A DNA stretch of 64,000 nt from Gammaproteobacteria bacterium HGW-Gammaproteobacteria-15 (GTDB lineage Bacteria > Pseudomonadota > Gammaproteobacteria > Enterobacterales > Alteromonadaceae). This document shows positions 9,784 to 19,971 of the stretch, piece after piece (the stretch's first letter is position 1; every line of letters begins with the position of its first letter). A program made the translations under genes and the position numbers. The stretch covers positions 434,001 through 498,000 of the forward strand of contig PGZF01000003.1 in the NCBI GenBank assembly GCA_002840125.1, given 5' to 3'. Under the pieces are notes generated by a model. That model did no database searches. It was given only the letters and a program-made list of their open reading frames with translations, and was not told the DNA's origin.

Positions 9784-11142
9784 ATGCATATTCATATTCT
9801 CGGTATTTGTGGCACCTTTATGGGCGGTATTGCCGCTATTGCCAAAGCGATGGGCCATAAGGTGACCGGCGCCGATGCCAATGTCTACCCGCCAATGAGT
9901 ACCCAACTGGAGCAACTGGGCATTGAATTAACCCAGGGCTGGGATCCGGCACAGCTGGAGCCGGCGCCGGATATGGTTATTATCGGCAATGCCTTATCAC
10001 GTGGTAACCCGGCGGTAGAGTATGTGTTAAATACTAATTTACGCTACACCTCCGGCCCGCAATGGCTGGCAGAGCAGGTGTTATTTGATCGCTGGGTGCT
10101 GGCTGTGTCTGGTACCCATGGTAAAACCACCACCAGCACTATGCTGGCCTGGATTTTAGAATGTGCCGGTTTAAAACCGGGCTTTTTAATTGGCGGTATC
10201 CCACAGAATTTTGATTGCTCGGCCCGGCTTGGCGAATCGCCGTTTTTTGTTATTGAAGCCGACGAATACGACACCGCTTTTTTTGATAAACGTTCTAAGT
10301 TTGTGCATTACCGGCCGCGTACTGTGGTTATTAATAACCTGGAGTATGATCACGCCGATATTTTTCCTGATTTAGCTGCCATTCAGCGCCAGTTTCACCA
10401 TTTGCTGCGCATGGTGCCGGCCAATGGTTTGGTGCTGTCGCCGGAAGATACGCCGGCAGTAAAACAAACGCTGGATATGGGCTGCTGGAGCGAGCGGCAA
10501 AGCTACGGCGCTGACTGGCGCGCCGAACTAATCAGCAACGATGGCAGCCACTTTGCCTTGTACTATCAGGATAAGTTGCTTGGTGAGCTGAGCTGGCAAC
10601 TTAGCGGCCAGCATAATGTTGATAACGCCGTCATGGCTATAGCCGCCGCCCGTCATGCCGGCGTGCCGGTTGACGTGGCGCTGGAAGCATTAACGCGCTT
10701 TATTGCCCCGAAACGGCGGATGGAGCTAAAAGCCGATGTGGCCGGTATTAAGGTGTATGACGATTTTGCCCATCATCCTACCGCTATCAGCACCACCTTA
10801 CAGGGTATTCGCAATAAAGTAGGCCAAAACCGGGTACTGGCCGTACTGGAGCCACGCTCTAATACCATGCGCATGGGCGTGCATCAGGCGGCGCTGCCAC
10901 TGTCGCTGGCACTGGCCGACCTGGTGTTTTTGTATGAACCGGCCAACGCCAACTGGTCGCTGGATGCCTTAACCCGCGCGCTGACGCCCAAAGCAACATT
11001 AATGCAAGATATTGACGCTTTAGTGAGCCTGTTATGTGAGCAGGCAGAGCAGGGCGACAGCATTGTCATTATGAGCAACGGCGGTTTTGCCGGTATTCAC
11101 GATAAGCTGATTAGTGCGCTAAGGCGCAAATGGGAACACTAA
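9784..11142 (+). CDS. mpl: UDP-N-acetylmuramate:L-alanyl-gamma-D-glutamyl-meso-diaminopimelate ligase
   Basis: The 452-residue cytoplasmic ligase reattaches recycled murein tripeptide to UDP-MurNAc using ATP. It shows the Mur ligase fold in order: an N-terminal Rossmann start ([12 protein letters not shown]), the ATP-binding P-loop SGTHGKTTT, the central [15 protein letters not shown] segment typical of Mpl, and a C-terminal domain with DDFAHHPTA. Length agrees with E. coli Mpl (457). The ubiX start follows within 14 bp, so the two are probably cotranscribed. With ampG at 45.5-46.8 kb this gives two parts of the peptidoglycan-recycling route in the window. Confidence 0.96.
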   Translation: MHIHILGICGTFMGGIAAIAKAMGHKVTGADANVYPPMSTQLEQLGIELTQGWDPAQLEPAPDMVIIGNALSRGNPAVEYVLNTNLRYTSGPQWLAEQVLFDRWVLAVSGTHGKTTTSTMLAWILECAGLKPGFLIGGIPQNFDCSARLGESPFFVIEADEYDTAFFDKRSKFVHYRPRTVVINNLEYDHADIFPDLAAIQRQFHHLLRMVPANGLVLSPEDTPAVKQTLDMGCWSERQSYGADWRAELISNDGSHFALYYQDKLLGELSWQLSGQHNVDNAVMAIAAARHAGVPVDVALEALTRFIAPKRRMELKADVAGIKVYDDFAHHPTAISTTLQGIRNKVGQNRVLAVLEPRSNTMRMGVHQAALPLSLALADLVFLYEPANANWSLDALTRALTPKATLMQDIDALVSLLCEQAEQGDSIVIMSNGGFAGIHDKLISALRRKWEH

Positions 11143-11155
11143 TGTGGGAATACAG

Positions 11156-11797
11156 ATGAGAACTGCAAAAGAGATCACGCTGGCTTTTAGCGGTGCATCG
11201 GGCGCACCTTATGGCTGGCGCTTGCTTGAGCTATTACTGGCACAAGGCATTAAAGTGCACTTGCTGGTATCGAGCGCAGCACGGGTAGTATTTGCCACCG
11301 AACACGATGTCAAACTGCCGGCAGCACCGGATAAATGTACCCAGATGTTGTTGGAACATTTTGGCTGTGATGCCGCCTTGCTTAAAGTGTATGGCAAAGA
11401 TGACTGGTTTTCACCGGTGGCGTCCGGCTCGGCCGCACCGCGGCAAATGGTAATTTGCCCTTGCTCAACCGGTACCGTATCAGCCATTGCCACCGGTGCC
11501 AGTGACAATCTGATTGAGCGCGCCGCGGATGTGGTGATCAAAGAAGGCGGCCAGCTTATTTTAGTACCGCGCGAAAGCCCGCTTAGTGCCATTCATCTGG
11601 AAAACTTACTTAAACTGGCCCGCTTAGGTGTAACGATTATGCCGGCCGCGCCGGGTTTTTATCATCAGCCGAAACAAATCAGCGATTTAGTCGATTTTAT
11701 GGTGGCACGCATTTTAGACCACCTTAAGCTTCCGCATCAGTTACTCAACCGCTGGGGTTACAGTGGTGATGCCGCCAAAGCAGGAGAACAGCATTGA
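11156..11797 (+). CDS. ubiX: Flavin prenyltransferase UbiX
   Basis: A 213-residue flavoprotein that makes prenylated FMN, the cofactor of the UbiD decarboxylase in ubiquinone synthesis. The N-terminal [15 protein letters not shown] loop and the conserved [17 protein letters not shown] and VPRESPLS segments are the FMN- and dimethylallyl-phosphate-binding parts of the family. ATG 11156 is chosen because GGGAA lies just upstream and it gives a normal N-terminus; GTG 11144 would add four residues. The stop overlaps the start of the next gene by 4 bp. Confidence 0.93.
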   Translation: MRTAKEITLAFSGASGAPYGWRLLELLLAQGIKVHLLVSSAARVVFATEHDVKLPAAPDKCTQMLLEHFGCDAALLKVYGKDDWFSPVASGSAAPRQMVICPCSTGTVSAIATGASDNLIERAADVVIKEGGQLILVPRESPLSAIHLENLLKLARLGVTIMPAAPGFYHQPKQISDLVDFMVARILDHLKLPHQLLNRWGYSGDAAKAGEQH

Positions 11798-12720
11798 GTT
11801 TAGCGTTAGATATTAAAGGTCTGCATAAAGTATATAAAAGCGGTACTGTGGCATTAAGCGGTATTGATTTACAGGTAAACCAGGGCGATTTTTTTGCACT
11901 GTTAGGCCCGAACGGCGCCGGTAAAAGTACCACTATCGGCATTATCAGCTCACTGGTAAATAAGTCGCAAGGCAGCGTTAAGGTATTTGATTACGACATA
12001 GATACCCAGCTGGAAGCAGCAAAAAGCCAGCTTGGTTTAGTGCCGCAGGAATTTAACTTTAACCAGTTTGAAACCGTTCTGCAGATAGTGGTTAATCAGG
12101 CCGGTTATTACGGTGTACCAAAAAAACTGGCACTTGAACGTGCAGAAAAATATCTTGGTCAGCTGGGCTTGTGGGAAAAACGTACTGCCCGTGCCCGCGA
12201 ATTATCCGGCGGTATGAAGCGGCGTTTAATGATAGCCCGCGCGTTAATGCACGAGCCCAAACTGTTGATCCTGGATGAGCCGACAGCGGGTGTCGATATC
12301 GAACTGCGCCGCTCGATGTGGGAGTTTTTGCGCAAAATTAACCAGCAGGGCGTTACTATTATTTTAACTACGCATTATCTGGAAGAGGCCGAAAGCCTGT
12401 GTCGCAATATCGCCATTATCGACAAAGGGCTGATCATTGAAAACACCACCATGAAGACGCTGTTAGCCAAGCTGACCCGGGAAACCTTTGTACTGGATCT
12501 GGCGACAGAGCCTGCAGCAATTAAACTGGAGGGGGTTAACTGGCGCCTGCTCGACGGCAACAGTATTGAAGTCGACGTAGAGAAAGCGCAGGGCTTAAAC
12601 ACCATTTTTGCCCAGCTTAGCGCCCAGGATATTAAGGTGTTATCAATGCGCAATAAAGCCAACCGGCTGGAAGAATTGTTTGTGTCGCTGGTAGAGAACG
12701 GCCGCGGAGGTGCAAAATGA
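11794..12720 (+). CDS. yadG: ABC transporter ATP-binding protein YadG
   Basis: The 308-residue ATPase has Walker [10 protein letters not shown] (about residues 38-46), signature [15 protein letters not shown], Walker [13 protein letters not shown] and the H-loop TTHYLEEAE. Length equals E. coli YadG and similarity is close over the whole protein, including the C-terminal [17 protein letters not shown]. It starts at TTG 11794 with GGAG upstream, overlapping ubiX by 4 bp, and overlaps the permease gene by 4 bp, so coupled translation is likely. The substrate of YadGH is unknown. Confidence 0.93.
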   Translation: MSLALDIKGLHKVYKSGTVALSGIDLQVNQGDFFALLGPNGAGKSTTIGIISSLVNKSQGSVKVFDYDIDTQLEAAKSQLGLVPQEFNFNQFETVLQIVVNQAGYYGVPKKLALERAEKYLGQLGLWEKRTARARELSGGMKRRLMIARALMHEPKLLILDEPTAGVDIELRRSMWEFLRKINQQGVTIILTTHYLEEAESLCRNIAIIDKGLIIENTTMKTLLAKLTRETFVLDLATEPAAIKLEGVNWRLLDGNSIEVDVEKAQGLNTIFAQLSAQDIKVLSMRNKANRLEELFVSLVENGRGGAK

Positions 12721-13490
12721 GCAAAGCCAATTATCTGGTAGCGTTAAAAAGTATCTGGGATAAAGAAACCAACCGCTTTTTGCGCATTTGGGTGCAAACC
12801 CTGGTGCCGCCGGCCATTACCATGACGCTGTATTTTGTTATCTTCGGCAGTTTAATCGGTTCGCGCATTGGCGATATGGGCGGCTTCACTTACATGGAGT
12901 TTATTGTACCCGGCCTGATTATGATGTCGGTGATCACCAACTCTTATGCCAATGTGGCGTCGTCGTTTTTTAGTGCCAAGTTTCAGCGTAACGTGGAAGA
13001 GCTGCTGGTAGCGCCGGTGCCAAACTATATTATTGTGCTGGGGTTTGTTGGCGGCGGTATGGCGCGCGGCATGCTGGTGGGGCTGATAGTCACTATTCTG
13101 TCGCTGTTTTTCGTTACTATTCAAATTCATAACCTGGCGGTAATTATCGTTACCGTTACGCTAACGTCGATGCTGTTTTCCTTGGGCGGCCTGATTAACG
13201 CCGTGTATGCCAAAACCTTTGACGATATCAGCATTATTCCTACCTTTGTGCTTACGCCACTTACCTATTTGGGCGGTGTGTTTTACTCGTTAACCTTGTT
13301 GCCTGGCTTCTGGCAGCATGTGGCGGCGTTAAATCCGGTGGTGTATATGGTTAATGCGTTTCGTTATGGCTTTTTGGGCGTAACCGACGTTAGCCTGTGG
13401 CTGGCGCTGGCTGTGGTGGTGGGCTTTATTGTCGTGCTGTTTAGCTATGCCATGTACCTGATTAACCGTGGCATTGGCTTGCGAAGCTAA
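12717..13490 (+). CDS. yadH: ABC-2 type transporter permease YadH
   Basis: A 257-residue inner-membrane permease of the ABC-2 superfamily with about six membrane spans and the family-typical glycine-rich stretches. It begins with the N-terminus expected for YadH (KANYLVALKSIWDKETNRF). The ATG overlaps the stop of yadG (ATGA), so the pair forms one exporter: two YadG ATPases with two YadH permeases. No periplasmic adaptor gene is next to it. Confidence 0.92.
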   Translation: MSKANYLVALKSIWDKETNRFLRIWVQTLVPPAITMTLYFVIFGSLIGSRIGDMGGFTYMEFIVPGLIMMSVITNSYANVASSFFSAKFQRNVEELLVAPVPNYIIVLGFVGGGMARGMLVGLIVTILSLFFVTIQIHNLAVIIVTVTLTSMLFSLGGLINAVYAKTFDDISIIPTFVLTPLTYLGGVFYSLTLLPGFWQHVAALNPVVYMVNAFRYGFLGVTDVSLWLALAVVVGFIVVLFSYAMYLINRGIGLRS

Positions 13491-13575
13491 CCCGCCACTT
13501 TTTTGCAGACATTTTTCGGCGCTTGCAGTAAAGTGAGCGCCATTTTCCGGCTGTTTTAGTAACCGCTGAAACCGT

Positions 13576-15240
13576 ATGCAGAGTAGCAAGCGCATGACAG
13601 AATCCAGTAAACGCCAGGCAACCGCTTCTGAAGAAGCTTTATGGCGCATCTTTACGGTGCCGGAAGCGCCAGACTCAACGCTGAGTATTATTGAGCAAAA
13701 CCTGTCGCAGAATCTGGCCGGCTTTTTGCGTGAAAGCATTGTGGCGGTAGAAAAACCGCTGTGGCAAATTGAGCGCGATTTTCAAACCCATCAAATCCCG
13801 CAAATGCCGAACTTTGTGTCGGATTACGCCGAAAGCCTGATGCAAAAGCTGGTAGCGCACTCGGTACATACCGCTGCGCCCAGTTTTATCGGCCATATGA
13901 CGTCGGCACTGCCGTATTTTGTGTTATCACTGTCAAAAATGATGGTGGGGCTGAACCAGAACCTGGTAAAAATTGAAACCTCCAAAGCCTTTACGCCGAT
14001 GGAGCGCCAGGTGCTGGGCATGATGCATCATCTGGTGTACGGCGAAGGCGAGGGTTTTTATAAAAAGTGGATGCACAGTGCCAACCATTCGCTGGGAGCG
14101 TTTTGCTCTGGCGGCACCATCGCCAATATTACTGCGCTGTGGATAGCGCGTAACCGCCTGCTAAAAGCCGATGGTGACTTTAAAGGTATCGCCCGTGAAG
14201 GCCTGTTTAAGGCGATGAAGCACTATGGTTATGATGGCATGGCGATACTGGTATCTGAGCGCGGCCATTACTCACTGGGTAAAGCGGCCGACGTACTGGG
14301 CATTGGCCGCGAATCACTGATCGCGGTTAAAACCGATGCCAATAATAAAATTGATACTGCCTTGCTGGCAGAAAAAATGGCCGAGCTTAGCGCGGCGAAT
14401 ATCCGCGTACTGGCTATTGTTGGCGTGGCCGGTACTACTGAAACCGGTAATGTTGATCCATTACACCAACTGGCCGATTTAGCCGAGCAGTATCAGTGCC
14501 ACTTCCATGTTGATGCGGCCTGGGGTGGTGCGACTTTGCTGTCAGAAAAATACCGCTATTTGCTGGCCGGTATAGAGCGCGCTGATTCAGTTACCATAGA
14601 TGCGCACAAACAAATGTATGTGCCGATGGGGGCCGGTATGGTGGTGTTTAAGCACCCCTCTGCTGCGCATGCCATTGAGCACCACGCTGAATATATCCTG
14701 CGTAAAGGCTCAAAAGACTTAGGTAGCCAGACACTGGAAGGTTCACGCCCCGGCATGGCAATGCTGGTGCACGCATGTTTGCAGGTAATTGGCCGCGACG
14801 GCTATGAAATTCTGATCAACAGAAGCCTCGAAAAAGCGCGCTATTTTGCTACCTTAATTTCGCACAATATTGATTTTGAACTGATCACCGAGCCCGAGCT
14901 GTGTTTGCTCACTTACCGCTATGTACCGGCGCAGGTGCAAAAAGCCATGGCTAACGCCAGTCCGGAACAACTGCAACGCTTTAACGAGCTGCTAAACGGC
15001 CTGACAAAGTTTATTCAAAAGCGTCAGCGCGAAGAGGGTAAGTCTTTTGTGTCGCGTACCCGTTTAACCCCGGCCCGCTATCAGCGCCAGGAAACGATCG
15101 TATTCCGGGTGGTGCTGGCTAACCCGTTAACCACTGAGCAAATTCTGCATGATGTACTGGTAGAGCAGGATCAACTGGCGCAACTGGATAAAGAGTTTTA
15201 CCCCAAGCTACTGCAACTTGCCAAAGAACTCGCCGCCTGA
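13576..15240 (+). CDS. panP: Pyridoxal-dependent aspartate 1-decarboxylase PanP
   Basis: This 554-residue PLP enzyme of the group II decarboxylase fold matches the PanP family (TIGR03799) described in Vibrio and relatives, which makes beta-alanine from aspartate and so replaces the pyruvoyl enzyme PanD. PLP-binding Lys345 sits in TIDAHKQMYVPMG, and the H-V-D-A-A-W-G-G cofactor motif lies upstream. An ATG at 13594 is a possible alternative start (548 residues). No panD lies beside panB-panC at 23.5-25.2 kb, which fits the replacement. It was once annotated as glutamate decarboxylase in related genomes; activity on other amino acids cannot be excluded. Confidence 0.88.
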   Translation: MQSSKRMTESSKRQATASEEALWRIFTVPEAPDSTLSIIEQNLSQNLAGFLRESIVAVEKPLWQIERDFQTHQIPQMPNFVSDYAESLMQKLVAHSVHTAAPSFIGHMTSALPYFVLSLSKMMVGLNQNLVKIETSKAFTPMERQVLGMMHHLVYGEGEGFYKKWMHSANHSLGAFCSGGTIANITALWIARNRLLKADGDFKGIAREGLFKAMKHYGYDGMAILVSERGHYSLGKAADVLGIGRESLIAVKTDANNKIDTALLAEKMAELSAANIRVLAIVGVAGTTETGNVDPLHQLADLAEQYQCHFHVDAAWGGATLLSEKYRYLLAGIERADSVTIDAHKQMYVPMGAGMVVFKHPSAAHAIEHHAEYILRKGSKDLGSQTLEGSRPGMAMLVHACLQVIGRDGYEILINRSLEKARYFATLISHNIDFELITEPELCLLTYRYVPAQVQKAMANASPEQLQRFNELLNGLTKFIQKRQREEGKSFVSRTRLTPARYQRQETIVFRVVLANPLTTEQILHDVLVEQDQLAQLDKEFYPKLLQLAKELAA

Positions 15241-15311
15241 CATCGGGGTTTGTTCTAAGCGGCATGACAGGCTATTATCAGACACTAGTGTTACGGCAAT
15301 GGACTGATTTT

Positions 15312-15950
15312 ATGCGTTATGCTTGGCTTTTACTCCCTTTGTTACTCAGCGTTACCGGCTGTCAGAGCGCTTATTATTCCGCGATGGAAAAAGTCGGTGT
15401 ACATAAGCGCGATATACTGGTTGATCGCGTAGAAGAAGCGCAGCAATCACAGCAGAATGCACAGAAGCAGTTTAAATCAGCTTTGGAGCAGTTTAGTGAG
15501 CTGATTAAATATGACGGTGGCGATTTACAGCGTATGTATGCAACGACTGACAGCAAGTATCAGGCCTGCAGTGCCGCTGCTGCAGATGTCAGTAAACGGA
15601 TTGACAGTATTGAAGCTGTTGCTGATGCGCTGTTTGATGAGTGGCAGGATGAGCTAAAGCAGTACAGCAACGCCAAGTTAAAACAAGACAGCACGAAAAA
15701 GCTGGCCGACACCAAACGTCAGTACAGCAACCTGCTAAAAACCATGCGCCGAGCCGAGCAAAGTATGCAGCCCGTATTGGCATCGCTCAGAGACAATTCG
15801 CTGTATTTAAAACATAATCTGAATGCTAAGGCAATTGGTGCATTGCAGGGTGAATTCAATACAGTGCAAAAAGATATTAACCGCCTGATTGACGACATGA
15901 ATAACGCTATTACGCAGTCAGAGCAGTTTGTCGCAGCATTAAAGCAGTAA
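15312..15950 (+). CDS. DUF2959 family lipoprotein
   Basis: A 212-residue predicted lipoprotein: the signal sequence LLLPLLLSVTGC ends in a lipobox Cys at residue 17. The rest is almost entirely helical and charged, with long heptad-like stretches typical of a coiled coil. It matches the DUF2959 family, frequent in marine gammaproteobacteria and of unknown function. The ATG at 15312 is preferred over one at 15264 because it places the lipoprotein signal at the N-terminus. It is 31 bp before a small membrane protein gene. Confidence 0.8.
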   Translation: MRYAWLLLPLLLSVTGCQSAYYSAMEKVGVHKRDILVDRVEEAQQSQQNAQKQFKSALEQFSELIKYDGGDLQRMYATTDSKYQACSAAAADVSKRIDSIEAVADALFDEWQDELKQYSNAKLKQDSTKKLADTKRQYSNLLKTMRRAEQSMQPVLASLRDNSLYLKHNLNAKAIGALQGEFNTVQKDINRLIDDMNNAITQSEQFVAALKQ

Positions 15951-15981
15951 TATATTAAACAGCAATAGATAGGGGAATGTT

Positions 15982-16206
15982 ATGGCAGGTCAAGGTTCAG
16001 GTGGCAATGTTATTGCCGCGCTATGTAACGTGTTTATTCCGGGCTTAGGTCAGTTAGTGCAGGGCCGTATATTTGCTGCAATTGTGTTTTTTCTGGTGTG
16101 TGTAGCGGGTTATGCTTTATGGTTTTTAGTAATACCAGGCATTATCGCCGCTATTGCCCATCTTTGGGCCATTATCGATGCGGCCAAATTCAGATCCGGC
16201 TTTTAG
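15982..16206 (+). CDS. Small two-span membrane protein, TM2-like
   Basis: 74 residues with two hydrophobic stretches (about 30-44 and 46-65) preceded by FIPGLGQLVQGR, the amphipathic turn seen at the start of TM2-type small membrane proteins. A strong AGGGGA ribosome-binding site precedes ATG 15982. Function unknown. It follows the DUF2959 lipoprotein and is followed by a hairpin terminator. Confidence 0.7.
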   Translation: MAGQGSGGNVIAALCNVFIPGLGQLVQGRIFAAIVFFLVCVAGYALWFLVIPGIIAAIAHLWAIIDAAKFRSGF

Positions 16207-16212
16207 CCGAGC

Positions 16213-16237
16213 GGGTGGCTTGCCACCCACAGTTTTT
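16213..16237 (+). terminator. Rho-independent terminator
   Basis: GGGTGG (16213-16218) pairs with CCACCC (16223-16228) around a CTTG loop, followed by ACAG and TTTTT, just after the stop of the small membrane protein. Confidence 0.7.
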
Positions 16238-16264
16238 AAGGCTGCTTTTTATTACAGTAATTGT

Positions 16265-16444
16265 TTAAGGCAATTCTGCATTGGCAGATAATGCTGCGGC
16301 AAGTTCTTCCTGTGCAATTAATTCAGCCTGCGACAATGTCGCTGTGTGTGGTTGCTCTTGCTGATTTACTTTATTAAGAAATTCGTTTGCCAGTACCAGA
16401 TTCGCGCTTAGTAATAACAGGGCAGTAATAAGGACTTTTTTCAT
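16265..16444 (-). CDS. Small secreted peptide of unknown function
   Basis: 59 residues. The N-terminus MKKVLITALLLLSANLVLA is a clear Sec signal peptide; the mature peptide of about 40 residues is acidic and rich in Gln, Glu and Ala with no Cys. ATG 16444 is chosen because of the signal peptide and the purine-rich GGAGACGGAAG just upstream. No family recognised. It stands alone between two hairpins, convergent with the TM2-like gene. Confidence 0.55.
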   Translation of the reverse strand: MKKVLITALLLLSANLVLANEFLNKVNQQEQPHTATLSQAELIAQEELAAALSANAELP

Positions 16445-16633
16445 CTTCCGTCTCCGGCTTGTTTGCAATCTTACTATAGTGATTGCAGATGTCGTGCCAG
16501 AAATAAAAAACAATAAAATACAGTTAGTTAACCTAATTTAGCCCGCTATTTGGCGAAGCGGTAAGGCCTGATTGTCGCAAATCGGCGTCGCTTAACCTAG
16601 TGCTGATGTTTTATCTTTATAAATCAAATGCAT

Positions 16634-16659
16634 AGCCTGTTGCTGATTGGCGACAGGCT
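16634..16659 (-). terminator. Hairpin after the frd operon
   Basis: A 10-bp stem (16634-16643 with 16650-16659, one wobble) and 6-nt loop lies 22 bp beyond the frdD stop. The minus-strand sequence after it is AT-rich but lacks a pure T-tract. Confidence 0.45.
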
Positions 16660-16680
16660 GAAATTAACAGGGAGCAATTT

Positions 16681-17058
16681 TTAGTCAGCTAATATCAAAT
16701 GCAAGGTTAAATACAGTGCCAGCACACTTAGTATGCCAGCCGTGCCATAACACAACAGCTTAGTTGCACTGGAGTAACCGCACTTTAGATCATGCAAACC
16801 ATGGTGAATGCGATGTGCAGCATGAAACAGCGGTAAGCAAATTACCGCGCCGGTAAAAGCCAAGCCGGTTAAACCGTAGCCGCTTTGCAATAATGACAGC
16901 AGCTGAGCATATTGCAGAACAGACGAATTAAGCAGCCCCAGCGGCCACAAGATCCCCACTGCCAGTATTAACCCCGGCAGAAATACCGCAAAGCAAACGC
17001 CACCGGCGCTGAACAATGCCCACCAGATAGGTTCATCTGAACGTTTCGGGCTGTTCAT
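16681..17058 (-). CDS. frdD: Fumarate reductase membrane anchor subunit D
   Basis: 125 residues with three hydrophobic spans, the size and topology of FrdD (E. coli 119). Together with FrdC it anchors the FrdAB catalytic dimer in the inner membrane and binds the quinol. The FHAAHRIHHGLHDL segment in the second half matches the conserved H-x-x-H-R-x-H-H-x-x-H-D part of the family. ATG 17058 overlaps the frdC stop (ATGA), which fixes the start. Confidence 0.9.
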   Translation of the reverse strand: MNSPKRSDEPIWWALFSAGGVCFAVFLPGLILAVGILWPLGLLNSSVLQYAQLLSLLQSGYGLTGLAFTGAVICLPLFHAAHRIHHGLHDLKCGYSSATKLLCYGTAGILSVLALYLTLHLILAD

Positions 17059-17444
17059 AGCCAACCACCAAATAGCAGTAGCACGCCAGTGGCTACCAGC
17101 AGCGTTGCCAGCCATTGGCCGCTGATCATCAGAGCTGCCGGTGCCAGCGGCATAACCCGCGGGAACAAGGCAAAAAAGGTTTTAGCGTGAAACAGGCTGG
17201 CCGCAAAAGCCAGCAAATTAAGCGCTATTACCCAGCCCTGTTGCATAAACAGCTGAAAGCTCTGCCAGTGGGCGGCTCCTTGCGTTAAGCAGTACAGGCC
17301 ATAGAGTAAACAACCGATAAAAAATAGCAGTGGCAGTACTGTGGCTTCGCGCAGCATATACAGCCGGTAGTAGCGTTGCTTTAACCACCACCAGCGGCTC
17401 AGTTCATTCTGATAAGGTTTGCGCGCGCTGTCAGGTATATTCAT
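17055..17444 (-). CDS. frdC: Fumarate reductase membrane anchor subunit C
   Basis: 129 residues (E. coli 131) with three membrane spans. The quinol-site region LYMLREATVLP carries E33, the counterpart of E. coli Glu29 that takes part in menaquinol oxidation. AAGGAG precedes ATG 17444. It overlaps frdD by 4 bp and follows frdB by 11 bp. Confidence 0.92.
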   Translation of the reverse strand: MNIPDSARKPYQNELSRWWWLKQRYYRLYMLREATVLPLLFFIGCLLYGLYCLTQGAAHWQSFQLFMQQGWVIALNLLAFAASLFHAKTFFALFPRVMPLAPAALMISGQWLATLLVATGVLLLFGGWL

Positions 17445-17455
17445 CGCCGTGCTCC

Positions 17456-18172
17456 TTAAGGTTTAAACATGCTGATAATAAAATCTTTTGCTGATTCCAC
17501 TTTCGCCTGATTCACCGCTGCGGCCGGGTCGAGTTGTTTGGGGCAAACATCTGAGCAAAAACCAACAAAGGTGCAACCCCAGGCGCCGTTCTTGCCGTTT
17601 AACTGCGGCATACGTGCGGCTTTGCCGTTGTCACGGCTATCGAGGTTGTAGCGCTGGGCCAGCGTAATAGCCGCCGGGCCTAAAAATTCCGGGTTTAAAC
17701 CAAATTGCGGGCAGGCCGAATAGCACAAGCCGCAATTAATACAGTTAGAAAATTGCTGATACTTTGCCAGTTGCGCCGGCGTTTGCTTGTGCACCGTTGT
17801 GCCGCTGTAATCGTTAATCAGATAGGGTTTGATGGCTGATAAATGTGCCAGAAATTGTGTCATATCAACAATCAGGTCTTTCTCTACCGCAAAGTGCGCC
17901 AGCGGTTCGATAGTGATGTCTGAGTGATAGTCACGTAAAAAGGTTTTGCAACCCAATTTGGGTATGCCGTTAACCATAACACCGCACGAGCCGCAAATGG
18001 CCATCCGGCATGACCAGCGCAAACCCAGTGTTACTTCCAGCTTTTGCTGCACATATAATAGGGCATCCAACACTGATGTGGTGTGATCGCCCGGCACAGT
18101 AAAACGCTGCAGCCGCGGTTCGTTGTCGTGTTCAGGATCATAGCGCTGGATCAACAGTTGGTAATCAATCAT
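17456..18172 (-). CDS. frdB: Fumarate reductase iron-sulfur subunit
   Basis: 238 residues. All cluster ligands are present: the [2Fe-2S] set C55, C60, C63 and C75; the [4Fe-4S] set C144, C147, C150 (and C154); and the [3Fe-4S] set C154-region plus C200, C206 and C210. The protein carries electrons from the FrdCD quinol site to the flavin in FrdA. Its ATG overlaps the frdA stop (ATGA), so translation is coupled. Confidence 0.96.
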   Translation of the reverse strand: MIDYQLLIQRYDPEHDNEPRLQRFTVPGDHTTSVLDALLYVQQKLEVTLGLRWSCRMAICGSCGVMVNGIPKLGCKTFLRDYHSDITIEPLAHFAVEKDLIVDMTQFLAHLSAIKPYLINDYSGTTVHKQTPAQLAKYQQFSNCINCGLCYSACPQFGLNPEFLGPAAITLAQRYNLDSRDNGKAARMPQLNGKNGAWGCTFVGFCSDVCPKQLDPAAAVNQAKVESAKDFIISMFKP

Positions 18173-19971
18173 GGCTGCGTTCCTTTTGTGCTATCAGCAC
18201 TATTCTCTGCAGCAGCATTATCTGCACCATAGCTGCGCTGTGCCGGTGGCAGGCTGCTGATTTGCACGGCTTGCCAGCTAAGATGGGGTAAGCTGTTCGC
18301 CTTATAATACAGCTGCGAATGGCACAGAAAGCCGGCGTCGTTGCGCACTGTCATACCGCTGTCCAGCCGCTGATGCGCACCGCGTGACTCAGTACGGGCC
18401 ATAGCAGCGCTGCAAATAGCCAGCGCCACATCCAGGCCAAAGCCCAGTTCCAAATACTGCATCAGCTCAGAGTTAAACACCTTACTGCGGTCGGTAACTT
18501 TAAGCTGCTGATAACGCTGTTGTAGCGCCTGCAACTGTTGCTGACAGTGCGCCAGGCCCTCACCGGTGCGGTAAATACCGCAGCCTTGCTCCATGGTCAG
18601 TGTCATGTCCTGGCGCAGTTGGGCCACTGAATCTGTGGTATTAGTGCCAAAACGGCGGTTAAGCCAGCGCTGTGACATTTCGCTTTGTACACTCAGTGCT
18701 TTGCTGTCTGCCGCCGGACATTGGCTGGCATAGTGCGCCGCCTGCTCACCGGCAACGCGGCCAAATACCAGCAGCTCTGATAATGAATTGGAGCCCAGCC
18801 GGTTAGCACCATGCAGGCCGACTGAGGCGCATTCGCCCACGGCGTATAAACCCGGCAGGGTGGTTTGGCAGTTAATGTCGGTAGCAATACCGCCCATGGT
18901 GTAATGCACCGCCGGGCGGATTGGGATGGCCGCCAGCGCCGGATCAATATTGACATAGGCTTTGGCCAGCTCACAGATAAACGGCAGCCGCTGCTGTAAA
19001 TGCGCACGGCTTAAGTGGCGTAAATCCAGATATACCACCGCATGGCCGTTATAGTCGCCGCAGCGGCCGGCTTGTTGTTCATGCCAGAATGCCTGCGATA
19101 ATTTATCCCGCGGGCCAAGCTCCATTTGTTTATTTTGCGGCTGGCCTAATGCTGTTTCCGGGCCTAAGCCATAGTCTTGTAAATATCGTTTGCCGTGCTT
19201 ATTCAGTAATACCGCACCTTCGCCGCGGCAGGCCTCGGTAATTAAAATACCGGAGCCCGGTAAACCGGTGGGGTGATATTGCACAAACTCCATATCGCGC
19301 AGTGCCACGCCGTGGCGGTAGGCCAGTGCCATACCATCACCGGTAACAATGCCGCCATTGGTATGGTAATGAAACACCCGGCCGGCACCGCCGGTGGCCA
19401 AAATGACACTTTTAGCCTGAATTTGCACCAGCTCGCCGCTGTTCAGCGCCAGTGCTAACACACCTACTACCTGCTCGCCTGCGCGCAGTAGATCCAACAT
19501 AAAATATTCATCCAGCCGCTTAATGGCCGGGTATTTCAGGCTGGTTTGAAATAAGGTATGCAAAATATGAAAGCCGGTTTTGTCGGCGGCAAACCAGGTG
19601 CGTTCGGTTTTCATGCCGCCAAAACGGCGTACGGCAACATTGCCATCTTGCTGGCGGCTCCAGGGGCAGCCCCAGTGTTCCAGTTGTACCAGCTCGCGAT
19701 AGGCCTGCTTAACAAAGAACTCCACCACCGGCTGATCGGCCAGCCAATCGCCGCCACTGACGGTATCGTGAAAATGCGCTGCGGCACTGTCGCTACTTAA
19801 GGTTACCGCCGCCGCGCCCCCTTCGGCAGCTACTGTGTGCGAACGCATTGGGTATACTTTTGACAGCAACGTAATACTTAACTGCGGTGCTGCTTCAGCA
19901 GCGGCAATGGCGGCGCGTAAACCGGCGCCACCGCCACCGACCACAATAATGTCTGTTTGCAGTATTTGCAT
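18169..19971 (-). CDS. frdA: Fumarate reductase flavoprotein subunit
   Basis: 600 residues from ATG 19971 (a TTG one codon upstream is less likely). The Rossmann motif [12 protein letters not shown], the covalent FAD histidine H45 in [10 protein letters not shown], and the active-site HYTMGGI segment identify the fumarate reductase / succinate dehydrogenase flavoprotein; the four-subunit operon and close fit to E. coli-type QFR favour fumarate reduction. Start and prenyltransferase stop overlap as TGATG. Succinate dehydrogenase cannot be excluded by sequence alone, but SDH operons usually begin with the membrane subunits, unlike this A-B-C-D order. Confidence 0.95.
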   Translation of the reverse strand: MQILQTDIIVVGGGGAGLRAAIAAAEAAPQLSITLLSKVYPMRSHTVAAEGGAAAVTLSSDSAAAHFHDTVSGGDWLADQPVVEFFVKQAYRELVQLEHWGCPWSRQQDGNVAVRRFGGMKTERTWFAADKTGFHILHTLFQTSLKYPAIKRLDEYFMLDLLRAGEQVVGVLALALNSGELVQIQAKSVILATGGAGRVFHYHTNGGIVTGDGMALAYRHGVALRDMEFVQYHPTGLPGSGILITEACRGEGAVLLNKHGKRYLQDYGLGPETALGQPQNKQMELGPRDKLSQAFWHEQQAGRCGDYNGHAVVYLDLRHLSRAHLQQRLPFICELAKAYVNIDPALAAIPIRPAVHYTMGGIATDINCQTTLPGLYAVGECASVGLHGANRLGSNSLSELLVFGRVAGEQAAHYASQCPAADSKALSVQSEMSQRWLNRRFGTNTTDSVAQLRQDMTLTMEQGCGIYRTGEGLAHCQQQLQALQQRYQQLKVTDRSKVFNSELMQYLELGFGLDVALAICSAAMARTESRGAHQRLDSGMTVRNDAGFLCHSQLYYKANSLPHLSWQAVQISSLPPAQRSYGADNAAAENSADSTKGTQP

